Source: an uncultured Clostridia bacterium
GTDB taxonomy: Bacteria > Bacillota > Clostridia > Peptostreptococcales > Anaerovoracaceae
Length of the DNA: 6,548 bases
Assembly: GCA_934277655.1 (NCBI GenBank)
Contig: CAKQVC010000122.1
Span: 1 to 6,548, forward strand
Direction: 5' to 3'
Below are positions 1 to 5,430 of this stretch, one piece after another (the stretch's first letter is position 1; the number at the start of each line of letters is the position of its first letter). The position numbers were made by a program, and so were the translations under genes. The notes below the pieces were generated by a model. That model was not told the DNA's origin. It was given only the letters and a program-made list of their open reading frames with translations, and ran no database searches.

Positions 1-14
1 CATCTGCTCGCATA

Positions 15-845
15 TCAGTAAAATAGAAAGAATCTTACATCCGATGCGATCATTTCCAGGCATCGAACGACCAGATCCACATATTCGTCAATTGAGCTGA
101 AAGGCTGATAATCATGATAAAGGGTTTCCATCTGGGAGCCCTTTACGACGTTCAGGAGATGAAGCTTCATGCCGAAAAGCGAGGGAAGATGGGAAACATA
201 ACGAACCGATTCCAGTATCATTTCCTGTGTTTCGCCGGGAAGTCCGAGAATCAGATGGACAACAGTTCTGATGCTGCGTGAAGTAAGACGTTCCATAGCA
301 TTCTCAAAGACGGACAAATCATAGCAGCGGTTGATCAGGCAGGCTGTTTCATCATAAATGGTCTGCAGTCCCAGCTCAATCCACAGAAAATGGCTTTCGT
401 TGATTTCAGACAGCAGATCTAATACTTCATCGGAAAGACAGTCCGGACGTGTTCCGATAACAAGTCCTTCAATCTTTGGATTTGAGAGGACAGAATAGTA
501 CTTTTCACGAAGCTCGGATACTGGGGCATAGGTATTGGTATGATTTTGAAAGTAGGCGAGATATTTAGCGTGAGGCCATTTGTCCGAGAGTAGTGCGATC
601 TGGTCATCGATATTCGATGCGAATTCACCGGATCCGTTGTCGGAACAAAAAATACATCCGCCGGTGCCTTTGCTGCCATCACGATTCGGACAGGTAAACC
701 CTCCGTCTATAGAGAGTTTGATTGTTTTCGAACCAAAGGTTTTCTTTAAAAATGTACTGATGGAGTTATAGCGCATCTGGTCGCCGAAAGTGGGCATAGT
801 GCCCGCCTCAGATGGACTGTCCAGACGAGTGGAAGAATGATTCAT
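15..845 (-). CDS. TIGR01212/YhcC-like radical SAM protein, apparently C-terminally shortened
   Basis: Radical SAM enzyme of the TIGR01212 (E. coli YhcC-like) group; the reaction is not established, so only SAM cleavage by a [4Fe-4S] cluster can be inferred. Counting from the upstream ATG at 872, the cluster cysteines are C61, C73 and C76 (CPNRDG...GGCIFC), preceded by the family-typical RYNS...KLSIDGGFT stretch. WIELGLQT (about 164-171) and HLILGLPGET (about 206-215) are also family hallmarks. I place the start at 845 (Met10 of the longer frame, giving 276 aa) because AGAGG lies 10 nt upstream; the ATG at 872 has no Shine-Dalgarno sequence. Oddities: the protein ends SDVRFFLFY where relatives, as I recall them, continue with an HR.TGD-like motif and a further tail. 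The usual INRG also reads INRC. This could be a frameshifted or decaying gene. It is divergent from queH. Family is certain, integrity is not. Confidence 0.85.
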   Translation of the reverse strand: MNHSSTRLDSPSEAGTMPTFGDQMRYNSISTFLKKTFGSKTIKLSIDGGFTCPNRDGSKGTGGCIFCSDNGSGEFASNIDDQIALLSDKWPHAKYLAYFQNHTNTYAPVSELREKYYSVLSNPKIEGLVIGTRPDCLSDEVLDLLSEINESHFLWIELGLQTIYDETACLINRCYDLSVFENAMERLTSRSIRTVVHLILGLPGETQEMILESVRYVSHLPSLFGMKLHLLNVVKGSQMETLYHDYQPFSSIDEYVDLVVRCLEMIASDVRFFLFY

Positions 846-855
846 AAGCGATTTT

Positions 856-860
856 CCTCT
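856..860 (-). promoter_or_regulatory. Ribosome binding site deciding the radical SAM start
   Basis: On the minus strand AGAGG lies 10 nt before the ATG at 845-843. The spacing is a little long but usable. The alternative ATG at 872-870 is preceded by AT-rich sequence with no purine-rich Shine-Dalgarno match, which argues for the shorter protein. Confidence 0.55.
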
Positions 861-888
861 TTTATAATACATGAATTTATGATATAAT
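861..888 (+). promoter_or_regulatory. Candidate promoter P1 for the structured leader and queH
   Basis: A perfect -10 hexamer TATAAT lies at 883-888, with a weaker -35 TTTATA (4 of 6 consensus) at 861-866 and a 16-nt spacer. Transcription would begin at about 894-897, immediately before the first structured repeat unit at 898, so the leader RNA would start almost at its first stem. The promoter overlaps the start region of the divergent radical SAM gene. It is a sequence prediction only. Confidence 0.45.
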
Positions 889-897
889 GCTTTACAT

Positions 898-931
898 AGT
901 GACTGCTGAGTCGAAGGACGAAAGCAGCGCT
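898..931 (+). repeat. Imperfect 34-nt direct repeat, unit 1
   Basis: Aligned without gaps to unit 2 (959-992), 25 of 34 bases are identical and most differences are transitions. The shared skeleton is AGT.ACTG.TGA, then a short stem with a GAAR loop, then CGAA..CAG.GCT. In this unit the inner stem is GTC/GAC with loop GAAG (913-916). Confidence 0.75.
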
Positions 932-958
932 GATATATAGCAGATGCCCAGAGTTCTT

Positions 959-992
959 AGTAACTGATGAACCGAAAGGCGAAGACAGAGCT
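959..992 (+). repeat. Imperfect 34-nt direct repeat, unit 2
   Basis: Second copy, 61 nt downstream of the first (start to start). The inner hairpin is CC-GAAA-GG (972-979), flanked by TGA (968-970) and GAA (981-983). Unlike unit 1 it lies inside an extended outer stem (947-960/991-1004). Bases 982-987 may also serve as the -35 of promoter P2. Confidence 0.75.
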
Positions 993-1010
993 TAGAACTT
1001 AGGGTATAAT
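982..1010 (+). promoter_or_regulatory. Candidate promoter P2 for queH
   Basis: A perfect TATAAT lies at 1005-1010, directly after the 3' arm of the long stem. The best -35 is AAGACA (982-987, 4 of 6 consensus) with a 17-nt spacer. Use of P2 would give a short queH leader starting near 1017 without the structured repeats, whereas P1 would include them. No experiment backs either promoter. Confidence 0.4.
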
Positions 1011-1060
1011 TCTATTAATCTGTTATCTTACTATATCGAAAAAAGAAAATCTTGTCAAGA

Positions 1061-1066
1061 AAGGAG
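1061..1066 (+). promoter_or_regulatory. Strong ribosome binding site for the queH GTG start
   Basis: AAGGAG lies 7 nt before GTG at 1074. This strong Shine-Dalgarno match at ideal spacing is why the GTG is preferred over the in-frame ATG at 1149, which has only a weak CTGGGA upstream. Confidence 0.75.
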
Positions 1067-1073
1067 CGCATAC

Positions 1074-1724
1074 GTGGAAAAAAAGACACAGCACTGTGAA
1101 GAATCCGGTATCTTAACATCTGAGAAAACGGACATTTGCTGTCTGGGAATGGGGACAAAAAAAGAAAAGAAAAGAATTTTGCTTCATTCCTGTTGCGGGC
1201 CATGCAGTACAGCATGCATTGAAAGACTTCTGCCAGATTATAAGATTACGGTTTTCTTTTATAATCCCAATATTACAGAAGCGGAAGAGTATGAAAAACG
1301 CAAGAGTGCACAGATTGCATTTTTGACTGCGTATAACGAAAAACTTTCCGAAGAAGACAAGGTGGAATTGATAGAAGGAGAGTATCTGCCGGAAGATTTC
1401 TTTGAGGTCTGTTCCGGCTACAGTAATGAGCCAGAAGGTGGACTTCGATGTACCGAATGTTTCAAGCTGCGGATGGATCGGACCGCGCAGGCAGCGTTGA
1501 AAACAGGTAATCCGATCTTCGGTACGACGCTGACCGTCAGCCCTCATAAAAACTATGCACTGATTTCAGCAATCGGTACAGAGTTGGCGAAAAAATATGG
1601 TCTGGAATTTCTGGATGCTGATTTTAAGAAAAAAGCCGGTTTCCAGCGCAGTATCCAGATGTCAAAAGAGTATGGATTATATCGGCAGAATTACTGCGGA
1701 TGTATTTATTCGAAATGGTACTGA
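1074..1724 (+). CDS. queH: Epoxyqueuosine reductase QueH (DUF208 family)
   Basis: QueH reduces epoxyqueuosine to queuosine in the wobble position of tRNAs with GUN anticodons, the final step of queuosine synthesis and the non-homologous alternative to QueG. The 216-aa protein shows the family pattern: KRILLHSCCGPCS (about 33-45), YNPNI (63-67), CTEC (126-129), FGTTLTVSPHKN (about 149-160), DFKKKAGF (183-190) and the C-terminal QNYCGCIYS (205-213). The conserved cysteines C40, C41, C44, C126, C129, C208 and C210 fit the iron-sulfur and metal-binding set known in the family. Translation starts at GTG. About 30 residues precede the usual N-terminus and include extra cysteines C8, C22 and C23; an internal ATG (Met26) would give the standard length. 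It is the first gene of the plus-strand cluster, behind the structured leader, and ends 30 nt before asnA. Confidence 0.93.
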   Translation: MEKKTQHCEESGILTSEKTDICCLGMGTKKEKKRILLHSCCGPCSTACIERLLPDYKITVFFYNPNITEAEEYEKRKSAQIAFLTAYNEKLSEEDKVELIEGEYLPEDFFEVCSGYSNEPEGGLRCTECFKLRMDRTAQAALKTGNPIFGTTLTVSPHKNYALISAIGTELAKKYGLEFLDADFKKKAGFQRSIQMSKEYGLYRQNYCGCIYSKWY

Positions 1725-1754
1725 ACCAAATTTATACAACCAGGAGGATAAAAG

Positions 1755-2765
1755 ATGTTACCATTAATTTTACCGGAAAATTACGAATCTCCAATTGATT
1801 TGATGGAGAGCCAGAGAGCAATAAAAAAGATCAAAGATTATTTCCAGCAGGAACTTGCATATGGTCTGAGCCTTCGCAGAGTTTCCGCACCGCTTTTTGT
1901 TGACCCGAGAACAGGGCTTAACGATAATCTGAATGGTGTGGAGAGAAGAGTATCTTTCACATTGAAGGACATAGATGAACTGGAAGTAGAAGTTGTGCAG
2001 TCCCTTGCCAAGTGGAAAAGAATGGCTCTTGGAAAGTATAATATCCAGCCGGGTCACGGCATTTATACAGACATGAATGCTATCCGTCGTGACGAAGAGC
2101 TGGACAATCTTCACTCTGCCTATGTAGACCAGTGGGATTGGGAAAAGGTCATCACGAAAGAGCAGAGAACCGAAGAATATCTGAAAGAAACGGTTACAGT
2201 AATCTACAACGCATTGAAAAATCTTGGTGATTATGTCAACAGACTATACCGCGATATCCAGACCGAGCTTCCAAATGAAATATTCTTCATCACGACACAG
2301 GAACTGGAAGATATGTATCCAAACATGACTGCAAAAGAAAGAGAAGATGCGATTACAAAAGAACATGGTGCGGTCTTCATTATGAAAATCGGAGGTCAGC
2401 TGAAATCCGGAAAGAAACATGACGGACGTTCTCCTGACTATGATGATTGGGAATTAAACGGCGATATTATCCTGTGGAACGAGGTTCTGGACAGAGCTTT
2501 CGAAATTTCTTCCATGGGAATCCGTGTTGATGCAGACGCTATGAGAAGACAGTTGGAGACTGAAGGCTGCATGGACAGAGCAGAGCTTCCATTCCAGAAA
2601 GCTATTTTGAATGATGAACTTCCATATACAATCGGTGGAGGCATTGGACAGAGCAGATTATGCATGTATTTCCTGCGTAAAGCTCACATTGGCGAGGTAC
2701 AGGCATCTGTATGGCCGCAGGAAATGATTGAAACCTGTGCGAGTCATAAGATTTATCTGCTTTAA
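1755..2765 (+). CDS. asnA: Aspartate-ammonia ligase (asparagine synthetase A)
   Basis: AsnA makes asparagine from aspartate, ammonia and ATP (giving AMP and PPi) in the cytoplasm. It is related in fold to class II aminoacyl-tRNA synthetases such as AspRS. At 336 aa it is close to the usual length of about 330. Visible family motifs in order are APLFVD...TGLNDNLNGVERRVSF (about 45-68), ALGKY...GIYTDMNAIRRDE (about 91-114), LHSAYVDQWDWE (119-130), DGRSPDYDDW (223-232), ELNGDIILW (233-241), SMGIRVD (253-259) and the motif-3-like GGGIGQSR (294-301). AGGAGG at 1742-1747, 7 nt before the ATG, fixes the start. It is 30 nt downstream of queH and 67 nt upstream of priA. No T-box or asparagine-responsive leader is seen before it. 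Confidence 0.97.
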   Translation: MLPLILPENYESPIDLMESQRAIKKIKDYFQQELAYGLSLRRVSAPLFVDPRTGLNDNLNGVERRVSFTLKDIDELEVEVVQSLAKWKRMALGKYNIQPGHGIYTDMNAIRRDEELDNLHSAYVDQWDWEKVITKEQRTEEYLKETVTVIYNALKNLGDYVNRLYRDIQTELPNEIFFITTQELEDMYPNMTAKEREDAITKEHGAVFIMKIGGQLKSGKKHDGRSPDYDDWELNGDIILWNEVLDRAFEISSMGIRVDADAMRRQLETEGCMDRAELPFQKAILNDELPYTIGGGIGQSRLCMYFLRKAHIGEVQASVWPQEMIETCASHKIYLL

Positions 2766-2832
2766 GGATAAAAGTGTGCATAAAAAGTGTACAGAATAAA
2801 AAGAAAATCAATATCATAAAAAGGATAGATAC

Positions 2833-4872
2833 ATGAGATATGTTCAGGTTGTAATTGAAAACAAAAGCCGGCATACAGACAGTTTTTTTACTTATCGCTA
2901 TGACGAGCCTGATGAGTCAGAAGAAAAAAGCGAATGTGAAATTAAGATCGGAGAAAAAGTGATCGTCCCTTTTGGCCGTGGCAGCAAGCTGAAAGAAGGC
3001 TATGTTTTCGGATTTACAGAGACTCTGGACTGTCCGGAAGAAAAATTGAAAAGTATTGAGAGAGTCGAGAAAGACGGCTCTCTCAATGAAGAAATCATGA
3101 AAACGGCATCCTGGATGAAAAAACGGTATGCCATTACGTATGCACAGGCAGTCAAATGTTTTGTGCCGGGTGGGAAACCCCCGAAGCCTGGAAAGGAAAA
3201 AGAACCTTATAAAAATATCAAAGGCGACTATACAAAGCCCAAGTCTCTGACAAAAGAACAGAAACGGGCGGTAAACACAATTAACGGTGCTATTCGCACA
3301 GGCTTTCATCAGATTTTCCTGCTTCACGGTGTAACCGCCAGCGGTAAGACGCAGGTATACATGGAAGCAGCAGCAGAATGTCTCAGCCAGGGAAAGAGTG
3401 CGATCATTCTCGTTCCTGAGATTGGATTGACCAACCAGCTTATCCAGCGGTTTGCTGGCAGGTTCGGTAAAGAACAGATTGCGATCATGCACAGCAAGTT
3501 GACACCACGAGAGCGATATGACGAGTGGCAAAGAATGCGGCAGGGGAAAGCACGCATTGTCATCGGAGCCCGCATGGGTGTTTTTGCACCGCTGTCGGAT
3601 ATTGGATTGATTGTACTGGATGAAGAACACGAAGCAACTTATAAGTCGGATATGACTCCCAAATATGACACGGTCGAAGTCGCAGCGAAAAGACTTCAAT
3701 ACGCAGGCGGTGTCATGATCCTGGGAAGTGCAACACCTTCCGTTACCTCTTATGAACGGTGCCGAGAAGGAATTTATCAGCTGATCGAGCTGAAAGAAAG
3801 ATATAATAAAACACCTCTTCCTGAGGTAAAAATCGTTGATATGAGAAAAGAACTTCATGAAGGCAATGCATCAATTTTCAGCAGGAGTCTTTATGAAGCG
3901 ATAAAAGACAAACTTGAAAAAAAACAGCAGATCATCCTGTTTCAGAACCGCAGAGGCTATTCCAATTTCGTATCATGCAGAGAGTGCGGAAAAGTTATGC
4001 GGTGTCCGGAATGCGATATTTCGCTGGTTTATCATAAAAACAGTCAGTCTATGATCTGTCATTACTGCGGCAAGCGGTATCCTGTTCCTAAAGTATGTCC
4101 GGAATGTGGCAGCAGATATATCAAATATTTCGGAGTCGGAACGGAGCAGGTAGAAGAGACTGCAGGGGAATTTTTTCCGGAAGCAAGACTGGCAAGACTG
4201 GATCTGGATTCTGCCATGAATCGAAAAGATCTGGATCAGATTATCCAGGATTTTTTACAGAAAAAAACAGATATACTGGTTGGAACGCAACTGGTAGCTA
4301 AAGGGCTTGACTTTGACAATGTAGGGTTGGTCGGTGTAATTGCGGGAGATGTAACGCTGAATATACCGGATTACCGTTCTGCAGAGCGAACTTTTCAGTT
4401 GATCACTCAGGTGGCAGGGCGTGCCGGAAGAGGAGATGAACAGGGGCTGGTAATTGTTCAGACTTATGATCCCGACAATTATGCGTTCCAAATGGCGAGA
4501 AATCACGACTATAATGGTTTTTTTGAAGAAGAAATTAAATTACGTAGCTTCATGGAATATCCACCATTTGGAGATATTATCATGGTAAACTTTACTGCAG
4601 AAAGCGAAGAAGAGGCTTTGGCGGCAGCCAGCAGGTGTCAGATCTATATGGAAAAAGCATCTGCAGAAGACGGACCGGGGCGAGTACTTTCTCCAAAAGT
4701 GGCTCTGAATTTTAAAGGAAAAGAAAGTTTCAGGCAGTATATTATTATAAAAAGTCGAAAAGGCAGCAGAAATAAAAATGTATTTTACCTGGAAAATTTC
4801 CAGGATATTTTGCTGAAAGAAAACAGCAAAGTTACGATGAATGTGGATGTGAATCCATATAGTATTGTTTAG
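2833..4872 (+). CDS. priA: Primosomal protein N' (PriA helicase), short form without evident winged-helix domain
   Basis: PriA is a 3'-5' superfamily 2 helicase that recognises stalled forks and D-loops and helps reload the replicative helicase. The N-terminal 3'-DNA-binding domain covers about 1-62 (YVQVVIE...FTYRYDE...VIVPFGRG...GYVFGFTE). Walker A is GVTASGKT (166-173), the DEEH box is 263-266, GSATPS is 298-303, and motif VI QVAGRAGRG is 526-534. Eight zinc-binding cysteines are intact: C382/C385, C391/C394, C409/C412 and C422/C425. The C-terminal domain ends NPYSIV. At 679 aa it is shorter than E. coli (732) or B. subtilis (805) PriA. The shortfall lies between about 112 and 138, where a K/P-rich linker replaces the usual winged-helix domain. 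AAGGA at 2821-2825, 7 nt before the ATG, supports the start. It is followed by def, the common Firmicutes order. Confidence 0.97.
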   Translation: MRYVQVVIENKSRHTDSFFTYRYDEPDESEEKSECEIKIGEKVIVPFGRGSKLKEGYVFGFTETLDCPEEKLKSIERVEKDGSLNEEIMKTASWMKKRYAITYAQAVKCFVPGGKPPKPGKEKEPYKNIKGDYTKPKSLTKEQKRAVNTINGAIRTGFHQIFLLHGVTASGKTQVYMEAAAECLSQGKSAIILVPEIGLTNQLIQRFAGRFGKEQIAIMHSKLTPRERYDEWQRMRQGKARIVIGARMGVFAPLSDIGLIVLDEEHEATYKSDMTPKYDTVEVAAKRLQYAGGVMILGSATPSVTSYERCREGIYQLIELKERYNKTPLPEVKIVDMRKELHEGNASIFSRSLYEAIKDKLEKKQQIILFQNRRGYSNFVSCRECGKVMRCPECDISLVYHKNSQSMICHYCGKRYPVPKVCPECGSRYIKYFGVGTEQVEETAGEFFPEARLARLDLDSAMNRKDLDQIIQDFLQKKTDILVGTQLVAKGLDFDNVGLVGVIAGDVTLNIPDYRSAERTFQLITQVAGRAGRGDEQGLVIVQTYDPDNYAFQMARNHDYNGFFEEEIKLRSFMEYPPFGDIIMVNFTAESEEEALAAASRCQIYMEKASAEDGPGRVLSPKVALNFKGKESFRQYIIIKSRKGSRNKNVFYLENFQDILLKENSKVTMNVDVNPYSIV

Positions 4873-4908
4873 AGCATTATTAAAAAACCGCATTCGTGTG
4901 GGGAATTC

Positions 4909-4928
4909 AGACTGCATTCAGGCAGTCT
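4909..4928 (+). other. Small hairpin in the priA-def gap
   Basis: AGACTGC (4909-4915) pairs perfectly with GCAGTCT (4922-4928) around a 6-nt loop. No U-run follows, so it is not a standard terminator. It ends 8 nt before the def ribosome binding site (GAGAGGAG, 4936-4943) and may be an mRNA processing or stability element, or have no role. Confidence 0.4.
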
Positions 4929-4950
4929 CAATGGCGAGAGGAGATAAACA

Positions 4951-5430
4951 ATGGCAATCAGAAAAATTGTGGTAGAGGGAGACCCTATTTTAAGAAAGAA
5001 ATGCAGAGAAGTGACGGAAGTCAATGACCGGATCAGAGAAACTCTGGGCGACATGCTGGAAACCATGCGGGCACAATTTGGCGTAGGTATCGCAGCACCG
5101 CAGGTTGGCATCATGCGAAGAATGTTTGTGGCAGAACCGGAACCTGATGTGGTATATTACATGATAAACCCGGTTATCTTAGAACAGAGCGGAAGTCAGA
5201 TCGGAGATGAAGGATGCCTGAGCATCCCGGGCATGCTGGGAAGTGTAGAACGACCAGACTATATCAAGATCGAAGCGCTTGACATTGACGGTGAAAAGCA
5301 TACGTATGAATTCCATGACTTTTTTGCCAGGGTTATGTGCCACGAATATGATCATCTGGATGGTATTCTCTATACAGATAAAGCGACAAATATCAGAGAA
5401 GCGACCGAAGCGGATTACGAGGAAGAATAA
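4951..5430 (+). CDS. def: Peptide deformylase
   Basis: This metalloenzyme removes the N-formyl group from the starting methionine of nascent proteins at the ribosome exit. All three family motifs are present in the 159-aa product: GVGIAAPQ (44-51, motif 1), EGCLS (87-91, with metal ligand C89) and HEYDH (131-135, the HExDH box with two histidine ligands and the catalytic glutamate). The compact length and the lack of a large insertion between the first two motifs suggest the short (type 1-like) form. The start is fixed by GAGAGGAG at 4936-4943, 7 nt before the ATG. It lies 78 nt after priA, and its TAA is directly followed by the fmt ATG, so the formyl-removing and formyl-adding enzymes are translated from one message. 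Confidence 0.97.
   Translation: MAIRKIVVEGDPILRKKCREVTEVNDRIRETLGDMLETMRAQFGVGIAAPQVGIMRRMFVAEPEPDVVYYMINPVILEQSGSQIGDEGCLSIPGMLGSVERPDYIKIEALDIDGEKHTYEFHDFFARVMCHEYDHLDGILYTDKATNIREATEADYEEE
5419..5423 (+). promoter_or_regulatory. fmt ribosome binding site inside the end of def
   Basis: GAGGA, 7 nt before the fmt ATG, lies within the last codons of def (encoding the terminal acidic residues). Together with the TAA|ATG junction this points to translational coupling: ribosomes finishing def can start fmt. Confidence 0.55.

Larger units (their letters stand above)
898..1004 (+). ncRNA. Candidate structured leader RNA with two related hairpin domains
   Basis: This region upstream of queH can fold into two similar domains. 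Domain 1 (898-931) has AGTG/CGCT, a bulged A, CTGC/GCAG, a TGA/GAAA internal loop, GTC/GAC and the loop GAAG. Domain 2 is closed by a long stem, CCCAGAGTTCTTAG (947-960) against CTTAGAACTTAGGG (991-1004): 12 of 14 positions pair, one as G.U, with two mismatches. Inside it are CTG/CAG, a similar internal loop and a CC-GAAA-GG hairpin with a GNRA tetraloop. The GNRA loop and G.A-type internal loops favour the plus strand as the RNA. No U-run follows, so it is not an ordinary terminator. I do not recognise an Rfam class. It may be a riboswitch-like leader, a protein-binding leader or a dispersed intergenic element. Confidence 0.4.

Noticed and set aside
964..984. Hammerhead ribozyme: the CTGATGA...GAA core in repeat unit 2
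   Set aside because: The core string fits C3-A9 and G12-A14, but the pair next to it is an A/C mismatch, base 15.1 would be G, and there is no room for a closed stem III and cleavage site between 984 and the outer stem. Unit 1 breaks the core (CTGCTGA).
898..992. Known riboswitch classes (preQ1, glycine, fluoride, guanidine-II, c-di-GMP) for the leader
   Set aside because: None of their signature core sequences that I know is present. CGAAGG resembles part of the glycine aptamer, but the unit is far too short and the rest of the consensus is absent.
887..1002. Tiny leader peptides (ATG 887-940, ATG 967-1002)
   Set aside because: Both lack a ribosome binding site and run through the structured repeats; the first overlaps the TATAAT of P1. 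No codon bias or attenuator-type residue run.
947..1010. Intrinsic terminator formed by the long stem 947-960/991-1004
   Set aside because: The stem is followed by TATAATTCTATTAATC, not a run of T, and there is no upstream plus-strand gene to terminate.
1113..1547. 144-residue antisense open frame within queH
   Set aside because: Opposite a well-conserved coding gene, with low-complexity aromatic and cysteine content and no domain.
2766..2832. Promoter or terminator between asnA and priA
   Set aside because: The 67-nt gap is A-rich with no hairpin followed by T-run and no convincing -35/-10 pair; only the priA ribosome binding site is clear.
2917..3858. 313-residue antisense open frame within priA
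   Set aside because: It lies wholly opposite intact priA coding sequence, its translation is Phe/Cys/Ser-rich with no recognisable domain, and no ribosome binding site is evident. It is a shadow frame.
4881..4905. Minus-strand terminator (hairpin followed by TTTTTT) in the priA-def gap
   Set aside because: On the minus strand the G.U pair becomes an A/C mismatch, leaving a very weak stem, and no minus-strand gene ends here.
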